Below, piece by piece: positions 1 to 8,877 of a stretch of DNA of 53,786 nt. The notes under the pieces were generated by a model, which saw only the letters and a list, made by a program, of their open reading frames with translations, ran no database searches and was not told the DNA's origin. This stretch comes from Bacteroidota bacterium (GTDB lineage Bacteria > Bacteroidota > Bacteroidia > B-17B0 > Aurantibacillaceae): positions 1-53,786 of the forward strand of contig JABDBZ010000006.1 in assembly GCA_013288385.1 (NCBI GenBank), written 5' to 3'. A program made the position numbers and the translations under genes. How positions within the stretch are numbered: position 1 is the first letter of the stretch; each line of letters opens with the position of its first letter.

Positions 1-379
1 TCTATAGTTAACCTTCAAAATATTTTGATCTCCGGCATAATAGCGTTTCAATGCTTTTTCCTGTTCAGCAATATTGGCGGAATGATCTTTATTTTCGAGC
101 TCCGGCAATAAAGCAAATTGTCGCACATTCGCATTTCGCCACCTGTAAATACTTTGTTTGCCGTCCCCAACCACTAAATTAAAATTACCATCTGCTAAAC
201 TATTTTCAACAAGGGGCAACATATTATGCCATTGCAAAGTGCTCGTATCTTGAAATTCATCAATCAGAAAATGTTTGTACCGTTCACCCAAACGTTCATA
301 AATAAAAGACACAGGTTCGTTTTTAATAAAGTCAAAAATTTTAGAATTAAATTCTTCAATTCCATTTATCTGCTGTAAA
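1..379 (-). pseudogene. AddA/UvrD-like helicase, N-terminal-half fragment (inverted)
   Basis: Read on the minus strand this stretch is open and carries UvrD-family helicase motif II (DEFQDTS), motif III (GDGKQSIYRWR) and, at the window edge, the start of motif IV (VNYR). These belong to the Bacteroidota AddA/RecB-type helicase-exonuclease used in double-strand-break repair. There is no start: an in-frame TAA lies directly before the first homologous codon near 379, and the Walker A part is absent. The matching C-terminal half of the same kind of protein starts at about 381 on the opposite strand, so the gene is broken at this point by an inversion or by misassembly. The family is clear; the cause of the break is not. 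Confidence 0.8.
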
Positions 380-380
380 C

Positions 381-1601
381 CTTATAAACAAGGACTTCTA
401 TCAAATTTTAAATGATCTGAATATATCTATTTCTGAAACTGAAGTCCAAACAAAAAATTTACTGGATACAACAGTTTATTTAATTGAAAAATTAAACTTG
501 AATAAAAATAACAACTCTAATATTTATTTAAGATTTTTTTTAGATGAAGTAAGTAAATACATGAATACTAAAAATTCAAACATTAGTGAATTTAATTCCT
601 GGTGGGATAAACGATCGGAAAAAGCTTCATTAATTATTTCCGAAGATCTGAATGCAGTTAAAGTCATGACAATTCATGGGAGTAAAGGTTTAGAGTTTCC
701 TATAGTGATTATACCTTTCTGTAATTGGGAAACTGCCAAAAATAGTGAACAATGGATTCAATTGAAGGATGATGATCTTCCATTACAAAGTGCTTATGTT
801 CCATTCAATAAAAAAGTTGCAGAAGCCGGTCATTCTGTAGAAATCGATAAAGAAATTCAAGAAAAAACATTAGACAATATGAATAAATTGTACGTTGCAT
901 TTACTCGTGCAATCGAACAATTACATGTTATTTCATCTGTATCTACTAACAATAAAAAACAAGGCGTTCATCATTGGCTTTCTAATTTCATAGAAAAGGA
1001 TGAACACTTTACTAAAACAGATTTCGGATTTGAATTAGGTAAAATTGGAGCGAAAAAGAAAACTCAAAAAGAAAAAAACTCAGTTTTAGAATTGTCTAAC
1101 TTGCAGTTGCAATCGAATATTGGCGCAGTTAAAATAAAAGGTAGTTTTCTTAAAAACTCTGAATTAAATGAGAATGCTAAACAAAAAGGCATTTTGATTC
1201 ATTATATTCTTTCTAAAATCCTACATTTTGAAGATATAGATTCAGCATTAGGCTCAGCCATACTTGAGGGTTTTATTTCCAAAACAGAAGTCGAAGGATT
1301 AAGAGCAACTTTAACCAAATTGATTAATGATGAAAAATTAATTACATATTTTAATGATGATCTAACAATTAAAGTTGAATGTGATATATTAACTGAAAAT
1401 GGTGAAATACTAAGGCCCGATCGAATTTCAATTTCAGAAAAAGAAGTATGTATAATAGATTATAAAACGGGAAAAGAAAATACAACGAAATATCTCAAAC
1501 AAATGCAAACATACGAAGTTGCCCTCAAAAAAATGGGTTACACAAATATTAAAAAACTACTCGTTTATATTGAGGAATTAAAAGTAATTGAAGTATATTA
1601 G
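381..1601 (+). pseudogene. AddA/UvrD-like helicase-nuclease, C-terminal-half fragment
   Basis: The frame is open from 351; homology seems to begin near 381 and the first TTG is at 498. It holds UvrD motif V (VMTIHGSKGLEFP), motif VI (YVAFTRAIEQLHV) and a C-terminal PD-(D/E)XK nuclease with RPDR, IIDYKTGK and a QMQTY motif, as in AddA/RecB-type exonucleases. The ATP-binding half is missing from this strand. About 200 residues between motif IV and this fragment are also absent, judged by usual family layout. Because the preceding bases encode the N-terminal half in reverse, the fragment is probably not a working protein unless the locus flips back. It ends 11 bp before the M13 peptidase gene. 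Confidence 0.8.
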
Positions 1602-1612
1602 TAGCATATAAA

Positions 1613-3622
1613 ATGATGAATAAATTTTTAGTTATAGTAAGTGCGTTTACATTTATGAATATGAATGCACAAAATCCCGGGATAAAATTATCCTATATTG
1701 ATTCTTCGGCAAACCCAAGAAACGATTTTTATAAATTCTGCAATGGTAAGTGGCAAAGCACATTCAAGCTTTCTGAGACCGATTCGCGTTACGGAAGTTT
1801 TAATGAGATAAACGATAATAATCTCAAAAACATTAAAACTATTTATGACGAAGCTTCTCAAAATAAAACAGCCAAACCGGGAAGTAACGAGCAAAAGCTA
1901 AGAGATTTTTATGCAATTGCAATGGATTCGGTAAAAGCAAATGCTTTAGGCATTAAACCCATTTTACCATTACTCCAACATATTGACAAGATCAAAAATG
2001 TAGAAGAAATAGTTCAGTTAAAATCGAAATTAGATTTAATTGGTGTGCATTTATTTTATAATAGTGGCGTTGACGTAGATCTCAAGAATAGTAAGAAAAA
2101 TCGTTTTAATTTGAATCAGGGTGGTTACGCATTGGGTGATAAAGATTTTTATTACAAACCTCAATTTGAAAAAATAGCTGAAAAATACAGAGAATATATT
2201 TCCAATCTTTTTGTATTAACCGGAGAAGAGAAAAGCAAAGCTGATGAAATAGCAAACAAGGTTTTTGATTTTGAAAAGAAACTACTGGAAAAGGGAAAAG
2301 CGACACCTGAAATGCGGGACGTTGAAAAATTATATAACCCAATTAATAAAAGTAATTTATCTGCTTTAGCTCCTCAATTAAAATTTGAATCTTATTTTAA
2401 AAGTCTTGGTATAATACAACCCGACACAATTATTTTATTTTCTACAGAATACTTCTCTGCCTTAAATACTTTAATTAGTGGTACAGATATTCAAACATTA
2501 AAGTATTATGCAAAATGGCAAGTAATAAATGAAGCTGCACCTTATTTATCGCAAGATTTTATAAATGAAAGATTTAATTTTTTTGGAAAAACATTAAGTG
2601 GAGCAAAAACACAAAAGGCACGTTGGCAAAGGGTGCACAATGTGTTAAACGGCGCAATTGGTGATATAGTTTCTGAAGCTTATGTAAAAAAATTCTTCCC
2701 ACCATCTTCAAAAGAAAAGCTAAACATTCTTATCGACAATCTTGTTGCTGCCTACCGTGACCGAATTGATAGCAGAACATGGATGGATGATGCAACCAAA
2801 AAACAAGCTCACCGTAAGTTAGATTTGTTGATCAGAAAAATTGGCTACCCAGATAAATGGAAAAACTATTCTAAACTAATGATCACTACGGATAGTTATT
2901 GGGCTAATATTTGTCGTGCAAATGAATACGCTTTAAAAGATAATTTGGAAGATCTTAAGAAACCTGTTGATCGTTATAAATGGTTAATGACGGCTGTAAC
3001 GGTTAATGCTTATTACAATCCTACAACAAATGAAATTACCTTCCCTGCTGCTATATTACAACCTCCATTTTATGATCCTAATGCAGAAGATGCTGCAAAT
3101 TATGGTACAATGGGTGCAATTATCGGGCATGAATTAACACATGGATTTGATGATCAAGGTTCGCAATTTGATGCGGATGGAAATATGAAGAATTGGTGGT
3201 CGGAACAAGATCTTAAAAATTTCAAAAACAAAAAACAAGGTATTGTTTCGCAATTCAGTAGTTATGTAGCAATTGACAGTGTTCATGTAAATGGTGAAAT
3301 GACACAAGGTGAAAATATTGCTGACTTAGGTGGGTTAACGATGGCTTATAATGCTTATAAAAAATCTTTAAATGGTAAAAAATCTATGGTAATTGCAGGG
3401 TTTACCGGAGAACAACGTTTCTTTATTGCCTGGTGTCAAGGTTGGAAAAGTATGACACGCGATGAAGAATTAAAACGTTTAATAACTGTGGATTTTCATA
3501 GTCCGGGCTATTTCAGAGCATGGGCACCATTAACTAATTTAAAAGAATTCTATGATGCCTTCGGTGTAAAGCCAGGTGATAAAATGTATACGGCACCAGA
3601 AAAACGTGTAGAGATCTGGTAA
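1613..3622 (+). CDS. M13 family zinc metallopeptidase (neprilysin/PepO-like), exported
   Basis: A 669-residue M13 endopeptidase. The zinc motif HELTHGFDDQG lies around residue 506 and the second signature ENIADLGG around 566, with the glutamate that completes the zinc site. An N-terminal signal peptide (short basic start, hydrophobic stretch, cut near NAQ) points to export to the periplasm or outer membrane. Two adjacent ATGs (1613 and 1616) are possible starts. Its stop overlaps the start of the next gene (TAATG), so it is probably translated together with the PBP4-like gene. Family members cleave short peptides; the substrate here is unknown. Length is typical. Confidence 0.93.
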   Translation: MMNKFLVIVSAFTFMNMNAQNPGIKLSYIDSSANPRNDFYKFCNGKWQSTFKLSETDSRYGSFNEINDNNLKNIKTIYDEASQNKTAKPGSNEQKLRDFYAIAMDSVKANALGIKPILPLLQHIDKIKNVEEIVQLKSKLDLIGVHLFYNSGVDVDLKNSKKNRFNLNQGGYALGDKDFYYKPQFEKIAEKYREYISNLFVLTGEEKSKADEIANKVFDFEKKLLEKGKATPEMRDVEKLYNPINKSNLSALAPQLKFESYFKSLGIIQPDTIILFSTEYFSALNTLISGTDIQTLKYYAKWQVINEAAPYLSQDFINERFNFFGKTLSGAKTQKARWQRVHNVLNGAIGDIVSEAYVKKFFPPSSKEKLNILIDNLVAAYRDRIDSRTWMDDATKKQAHRKLDLLIRKIGYPDKWKNYSKLMITTDSYWANICRANEYALKDNLEDLKKPVDRYKWLMTAVTVNAYYNPTTNEITFPAAILQPPFYDPNAEDAANYGTMGAIIGHELTHGFDDQGSQFDADGNMKNWWSEQDLKNFKNKKQGIVSQFSSYVAIDSVHVNGEMTQGENIADLGGLTMAYNAYKKSLNGKKSMVIAGFTGEQRFFIAWCQGWKSMTRDEELKRLITVDFHSPGYFRAWAPLTNLKEFYDAFGVKPGDKMYTAPEKRVEIW

Positions 3623-5046
3623 TGGAAAAAATCTTCTTTTATCTTTTATTTTTACCTCAGTTATTTATTTGTCAACTTAATAAATTTGTTGGCGAATGGG
3701 AAAAAGATAAAGATCTTAAAGGAGCAATTTTAAGTTATTGTGTTTACGATTATAAAAATGATTTGGTACTCGCTGAACTTAATTCACATCAATTTGTTAT
3801 TCCTGCAAGCACACTTAAAGTTATTACAACCTCAACTGCTCTTAAAGTTCTAGGGAATAATTATAAATTTCAAACTAAAATTGCCTATTCGGGTAAATTA
3901 AATAAAGAGACAGGCGTTTTAAATGGTGATCTAATTATTATTGGTGGAGGCGATCCAACATTACAATCAGAAAATTTTTACAAACAAGATTCATCTTATC
4001 TGACAAATAAATGGGCTCAGATAATTAAAGCTGCCGGAATAAAAGAGATCACAGGAAAAATAATTGGTGATGCATCAGCCTGGGAACATACAATTCCAGG
4101 CAATTGGATCTGGGCAGATCTTTGTAATTATTTTGGAGCAGTGCCTTGCGGTTTATCTTTTATGGATAATAAATTCAAAGTAATTTTTAATAGTAAGGAA
4201 GCCGGAAGTAATGCTGAAGTAATTAAAATTATTCCGGAATCATTAACTGGAAAAATAAAAATAAATAATAAAGTAATTGCAAAGGGAACAGAAGATGAAG
4301 CATTTATTTATGGTGATCCTTTTGGCTATACGAAAGATATCGCAGGAAGAATTCCTCCCAATAAATCTAATTTCGAAATTGAGGCAGCCCTACCCGATCC
4401 TGCTTTGCTTTGCGCTGAAAATCTTTTAACCTCATTGAAAAAAGAAGGAATAAAATGTAAAGAAAATAGTGCAAGTAGCAATTATGAAAAAAGAGATACT
4501 AGTTTCAAACCTACAACTATCTATACACACTATTCTCCTTCACTCGAAAAAATTGTGAATGTTACAAATATTACCAGCAATAATTTATTTGCTGAATCAT
4601 TGTTACGTGTTTTAGGTAATGGATATGGTTATTCGGGAATTGAAATCGTGAGAAAATTTTTAACCACAAAAGGAATAGATGTTAATGAATTAAACATGAC
4701 AGATGGAAGCGGTTTAGCGCGGGCAGATTTGGTTACTACTTCTTTACAGGCAACCTTATTAGGGAAAATTCAATTAGATAATGCGCTTAGTAAAAGTTTT
4801 TATAATTCATTACCTATTGCCGGCAAACAAGGCAGCATGAGTAACATTGGCAAAGGTACACCAATAGAAAATAAAATGAGAGCTAAAACCGGCTATATTA
4901 ATAAAGCACGTGGATATTGCGGTTACATCACAACTAAAACAGGCAAAGAACTTTCTTTTTCAATTCTGTTTAATAATTATAATTGCAGCGCAAAAGAAGC
5001 TAAGATAAAAATTGAAAAGTTTTTAGTTGAACTTGGAGAAATCTAA
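3622..5046 (+). CDS. dacB: D-alanyl-D-alanine carboxypeptidase/endopeptidase (PBP4 type)
   Basis: Class C low-molecular-weight penicillin-binding protein that trims or opens cross-links in periplasmic peptidoglycan. All three active-site motifs are visible: SxxK as STLK near residue 63, SxN as SNN near residue 318, and KTG near residue 421. A signal peptide covers about the first 18 residues. The ATG overlaps the stop of the M13 peptidase gene by one base. It converges on bshA with one base between the two stops, so there is no separate terminator. At 474 residues it has the long insert between STLK and SxN typical of the PBP4 family. Confidence 0.93.
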   Translation: MEKIFFYLLFLPQLFICQLNKFVGEWEKDKDLKGAILSYCVYDYKNDLVLAELNSHQFVIPASTLKVITTSTALKVLGNNYKFQTKIAYSGKLNKETGVLNGDLIIIGGGDPTLQSENFYKQDSSYLTNKWAQIIKAAGIKEITGKIIGDASAWEHTIPGNWIWADLCNYFGAVPCGLSFMDNKFKVIFNSKEAGSNAEVIKIIPESLTGKIKINNKVIAKGTEDEAFIYGDPFGYTKDIAGRIPPNKSNFEIEAALPDPALLCAENLLTSLKKEGIKCKENSASSNYEKRDTSFKPTTIYTHYSPSLEKIVNVTNITSNNLFAESLLRVLGNGYGYSGIEIVRKFLTTKGIDVNELNMTDGSGLARADLVTTSLQATLLGKIQLDNALSKSFYNSLPIAGKQGSMSNIGKGTPIENKMRAKTGYINKARGYCGYITTKTGKELSFSILFNNYNCSAKEAKIKIEKFLVELGEI

Positions 5047-5047
5047 A

Positions 5048-6184
5048 TTATTTCTTTTTGTTTTTAGTAATAAGTCGTTTGTATAAACTCTCATACATTG
5101 GTAAAATCATATTCACATCAAATTTTTTAGCATGAGTGAAGGCATTTTGCTTAAATTTCTCAAACAAATTATCATCGGTTAAAAGCTTAACTGCGTTTGC
5201 AGCCATTTCATCTGTATTTCCTACATCACTTAAAAAACCAGTCTTACCTTGTATATTCACTTCCGGTAAACCACCGGCATTAGTACTAATTACCGGCATT
5301 TTCATGGCCATTGCTTCTAATGCAGCTAAACCAAAACTTTCTGTTTCACTCGGAAGTAAAAACAAATCACCAATACATAAAATATCAAGTGGATTTGGTA
5401 TTCTTCCCAAACTAATAATATCTGAATTATAATGGCTCTCACGTGCTAATTTTTCAATTGCCGATCGCTCGGGACCATCGCCGACTAAAACCAATTTACA
5501 TTTTACTTTTTCCCTCACTCTATTAAAAATAGCCACCACATCTTCAACCCGTTTTACTTTTCTAAAATTACTTACGTGCAATAATATTTTTTCATTATTT
5601 GGAGCGTAATGTTTTTTCGAGCATTGTGGATTAGAGCTTTTATAATCATCCATATTAATGAAGTTAGGAATAACTTCAATTTTATTATCAATCTTAAATG
5701 TTTTTAAAGTGTCTTTCATCAAACTCTCCGACACTGACGTAATTGCATTACTTTGATTCAGCGAAAAACGAATTACAGGCTCAAATGCAGGATCACGACC
5801 AACCAAAGTAATATCTGTTCCATGTAAAGTAGTAACGTAAGGCAGACTGATTTTTTTTGATTTTAAAATTTGTTGCGCCATATATGCAACTGAGGCATGT
5901 GGAATAGCATAATGCACATGCAACAAATCTAACCGTTCGTAAATTGCTACATCAACTATCTTGCTTGCCAATACACTTTCATATGGTTGATATTCGAATA
6001 AAGGATAATCATTTACATTCACCTCATGATAAAATAAATTCTCAGTAAATTGATTTAATCTAAAAGGTTGAGAGTAACTCATGAAATGAACTTTATGTCC
6101 TTTTTTCGCCAGGGCAATTCCTAATTCAGTTGCCACTACCCCGCTTCCTCCATATGTTGGATAACAAACTATACCAATGTTCAT
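5048..6184 (-). CDS. bshA: N-acetyl-alpha-D-glucosaminyl L-malate synthase BshA
   Basis: GT4-family, GT-B fold glycosyltransferase that joins GlcNAc from UDP-GlcNAc to L-malate, the first step of bacillithiol synthesis in the cytoplasm. The N-terminus (MNIGIVCYPTYGGSGVVA), the THGTDITLVG-type segment (here TLHGTDITLVG) near residue 120 and the ETESFGLAALEAMA donor-binding motif near residue 282 are highly typical of BshA. Length of 378 residues is normal. No bshB or bshC lies nearby, as is usual in Bacteroidota. It indicates that this organism uses bacillithiol as low-molecular-weight thiol. Confidence 0.93.
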   Translation of the reverse strand: MNIGIVCYPTYGGSGVVATELGIALAKKGHKVHFMSYSQPFRLNQFTENLFYHEVNVNDYPLFEYQPYESVLASKIVDVAIYERLDLLHVHYAIPHASVAYMAQQILKSKKISLPYVTTLHGTDITLVGRDPAFEPVIRFSLNQSNAITSVSESLMKDTLKTFKIDNKIEVIPNFINMDDYKSSNPQCSKKHYAPNNEKILLHVSNFRKVKRVEDVVAIFNRVREKVKCKLVLVGDGPERSAIEKLARESHYNSDIISLGRIPNPLDILCIGDLFLLPSETESFGLAALEAMAMKMPVISTNAGGLPEVNIQGKTGFLSDVGNTDEMAANAVKLLTDDNLFEKFKQNAFTHAKKFDVNMILPMYESLYKRLITKNKKK

Positions 6185-6240
6185 ATACTAATTTATGGAG
6201 TCAAAATTACGAATAAAATCTGTTTATAAATTTAAAAGCG

Positions 6241-6248
6241 TAATTTTG
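6241..6248 (+). promoter_or_regulatory. Bacteroidota-type -7 box (TAATTTTG) upstream of queE
   Basis: TAATTTTG matches the TAnnTTTG -7 consensus of the main Bacteroidota sigma factor, eight bases before the TTG start at 6256. No clear -33 TTTG is present at the ideal distance. The implied leader is very short, which makes the later GTG at 6301 a possible alternative start. Confidence 0.4.
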
Positions 6249-6255
6249 TATTGCT

Positions 6256-6909
6256 TTGAATTACAAGCTACATAGTTTATCTCAAGAAGAAGAATCGGCC
6301 GTGAATAAAGGCGAGAAATTGCCAATCATGGAAGAATTTTACACTATTCAAGGAGAAGGATTTAATACAGGAAATGCCGCTTATTTTATTCGGATTGGTG
6401 GTTGCGATGTTGGTTGTCACTGGTGCGATGTGAAAGAAAGTTGGAATGCTAATTTACATCCTTTAGTTTCGACTGATTCGGTAATTCAAAATGTAATTTC
6501 ATATAAAGCAGATGCTGTTGTGATAACAGGAGGAGAACCATTGATTTATAATTTGGAATATCTCACCCAAGAATTAAAAAAAAATAAATTAAAAACCTTT
6601 ATTGAAACATCTGGCGCATATAAATTTTCCGGTGTTTGGGATTGGATTTGTCTTTCCCCCAAAAAAACAATGTTGCCTTTGGATGAGAATTATAAATTAG
6701 CGAACGAATTAAAATTAATTGTTTTTAATAAGCACGATTTTATTTGGGCAGAAGAATTGGCTAAAAAAGTATCATCAGATTGCAGCTTGTTTTTACAACC
6801 GGAATGGAGCAAGTCAGCCGAACTTATTCCCCAAATAATTGATTATGTAAAAACCCATACCAAATGGCGCATTTCTTTGCAAACCCATAAGTATATGAAT
6901 ATCCCATAA
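6256..6909 (+). CDS. queE: 7-carboxy-7-deazaguanine synthase (radical SAM)
   Basis: Radical SAM enzyme of queuosine/7-deazaguanine synthesis that contracts the ring of 6-carboxytetrahydropterin. The substrate-proximal EEFYTIQGEG segment is followed by the CxxxCxxC cluster motif (GGCDVGCHWCDV) and the VITGGEPL SAM-binding motif, all as in Bacteroidota QueE. The longest frame begins with TTG at 6256; a GTG at 6301 would start just before the conserved LPIMEEFY segment and is equally possible. It is transcribed divergently from bshA. No other queuosine gene is in the window. Confidence 0.92.
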   Translation: MNYKLHSLSQEEESAVNKGEKLPIMEEFYTIQGEGFNTGNAAYFIRIGGCDVGCHWCDVKESWNANLHPLVSTDSVIQNVISYKADAVVITGGEPLIYNLEYLTQELKKNKLKTFIETSGAYKFSGVWDWICLSPKKTMLPLDENYKLANELKLIVFNKHDFIWAEELAKKVSSDCSLFLQPEWSKSAELIPQIIDYVKTHTKWRISLQTHKYMNIP

Positions 6910-6994
6910 AGTATATTTTCTGTTCATTCCTTAATTTTTACCATTCATAATTAAATTCTTTCTTTTTCCTTATTCATCCTTATCTTCGGGTGAG

Positions 6995-8038
6995 TTGAAT
7001 AAGCAAAATAAAATATATTGGGCGTGCCAAATTGGTGGTTGGTTATTTTACATACTCGTTAACCTGATTTTTTTTGAATTAACCTCCAGTACAAGTTTAA
7101 AAGATTACATTTTATTTCTCGTTCTATTTCCATCTGGAATATTAATCACACATTTATTTAGATCTTTTATCCATAAATCAAATGTTCTTCAATCAAATCT
7201 TTTCTATCAAATAATTATAATTATTGTAAGTAGCCTAATAGAGGCTGCCTTAATTTCTTTTATCAATGCTTTGCTTCTTAAAATATTATTTTCAAGTGAT
7301 AGCTCTTTAAATTCAGCCAATGTTTTTTGGAATATTCTTAACTTCTCTGTTGTATTTTTTGTTTGGAATACTATTTATTTTGGTTATCACTATTTTACAA
7401 ATTACAAACGCGCCGAAATTGATAACCTCATTTTAGAAGCTGCAGGAAAAGAAAGCGAACTCAATAGTTTAAAAGCACAATTAAATCCACACTTCATGTT
7501 TAATAGTATGAATAGCATTAGGGCTTTGGTAGATGAAGATCCACAAAAAGCAAAACAAGCAGTGACTCAATTGGCAAACATTTTGAGGAATAGTTTATTA
7601 ATGAATAAAAGCAAAGAAATCACAATTGAGGAAGAAATAAGTCTGGTTAAAGATTATCTTGATCTTGAAAAAATAAGATATGAAGAGCGTTTATCTTTTG
7701 AATTATCAATTGATCCAAAAACATTGCATTTATTAGTTCCTCCATTAATCATTCAAGGTCAGGTTGAAAATGCTATCAAGCATGGTATTTCTAAACTACC
7801 GGCGGGTGGAAAAATAAGTATCTCTTCAAATTTATCAGATTCAACTTTAAGTTTTTCAATAATAAATTCAGGTAAATTAAATACTGAAAAATCAATTACC
7901 GGACTTGGCTTTAATAATTCTTTGCAACGTTTACAATTAATGTACGGTAAAAATGCTGAAATTACTATTTCAGAACATAAGACAAACGAAACTGTTGAAA
8001 CAAAAATTAAAATTCCAATTAAAAACAAAAACATATAA
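6995..8038 (+). CDS. LytS-like sensor histidine kinase (His_kinase/HATPase)
   Basis: Membrane sensor kinase of the LytS/YehU class. Four hydrophobic segments fill about residues 8-140, followed by the His_kinase box with LNPHFMFNSMNSIRALV (phospho-acceptor His near residue 165) and a C-terminal ATPase domain with QVENAIKHGI and GLGFNN. There is no recognisable periplasmic sensor domain. The likely start is a TTG, as there is no in-frame ATG at the expected N-terminus. It is followed after 2 bp by its LytTR response regulator, so the two form a two-component pair. The signal is unknown. Confidence 0.9.
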   Translation: MNKQNKIYWACQIGGWLFYILVNLIFFELTSSTSLKDYILFLVLFPSGILITHLFRSFIHKSNVLQSNLFYQIIIIIVSSLIEAALISFINALLLKILFSSDSSLNSANVFWNILNFSVVFFVWNTIYFGYHYFTNYKRAEIDNLILEAAGKESELNSLKAQLNPHFMFNSMNSIRALVDEDPQKAKQAVTQLANILRNSLLMNKSKEITIEEEISLVKDYLDLEKIRYEERLSFELSIDPKTLHLLVPPLIIQGQVENAIKHGISKLPAGGKISISSNLSDSTLSFSIINSGKLNTEKSITGLGFNNSLQRLQLMYGKNAEITISEHKTNETVETKIKIPIKNKNI

Positions 8039-8040
8039 AT

Positions 8041-8754
8041 ATGAAAGCAATTATTGTAGATGATGAACGCTTAGCCAGAAATGAATTAAAAAATTTATTG
8101 GCAAATCATAAAGAGATTGAAGTGATAGCTGAATGCGCAAATGCAACTGAAGCAAAAGAAAAGATTGATGCTTTAAAACCGGACGTGGTTTTTTTAGACA
8201 TTAATATGCCCGGCAAATCTGGATTAGAATTAGTTGAAGAAATTTCTGCTTTACCGGATGTTGTTTTTATTACGGCTTATGATGAACATGCTATCAAGGC
8301 TTTTGAATTAAATGCATTCGACTATTTATTAAAGCCAGTTCAACCGCAGCGTTTAGCCGAAACATTAAAAAAATTAGCTGAAAAAGAATCTGTAACTAAA
8401 ACTGAAAACACTGGTCCATTAGATGAAAGCGAATTAATTTTTATAAAGGATGGGGAAAAATGTTGGTTTGTAAAACTATCCGACATCAGATTATTTGAAT
8501 CAGAAGGAAATTACGTGCGTGTATATTTTGATACATTCAAACCTTTAATATTAAGAAGTCTGAATAATTTAGAAGCGCGATTAAACGATCGTCAGTTTTT
8601 CAGAGCGAGTCGCAAACATATAATCAATCTAAAATGGATTGCAGGAGTAGAAACTTGGTTCAACGGGGGTTTAATGGTAAAACTGAAAGACGGCAAGGAA
8701 GTTGAAATTTCGAGAAGGCAGGCTGTAAAAATAAAAGACATGTTGAGTTTATAA
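8041..8754 (+). CDS. LytTR-family response regulator
   Basis: Receiver domain (residues 1-120) with acidic pocket DDE near residues 7-9, phospho-acceptor Asp in VFLDINMPGKSG near residue 54, the TAYDEHA switch region and the conserved Lys in YLLKPVQP. A LytTR DNA-binding domain follows (about 135-237) with the ESEGNYVRVY and FFRASRKHIINL segments. It sits 2 bp downstream of the LytS-like kinase and is its cognate regulator. Targets are not visible from the sequence. Confidence 0.93.
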   Translation: MKAIIVDDERLARNELKNLLANHKEIEVIAECANATEAKEKIDALKPDVVFLDINMPGKSGLELVEEISALPDVVFITAYDEHAIKAFELNAFDYLLKPVQPQRLAETLKKLAEKESVTKTENTGPLDESELIFIKDGEKCWFVKLSDIRLFESEGNYVRVYFDTFKPLILRSLNNLEARLNDRQFFRASRKHIINLKWIAGVETWFNGGLMVKLKDGKEVEISRRQAVKIKDMLSL

Positions 8755-8877
8755 CATTCCCCTTATTTATCTTCCCTCATTAACAATCCGCTTTTAAAAA
8801 CTTTACTGGTTATTTTACTAGCTATTAAATCGGTTTTACATTTTTTTTAACTACATTTAAGGGTTAAATAATCGGAT

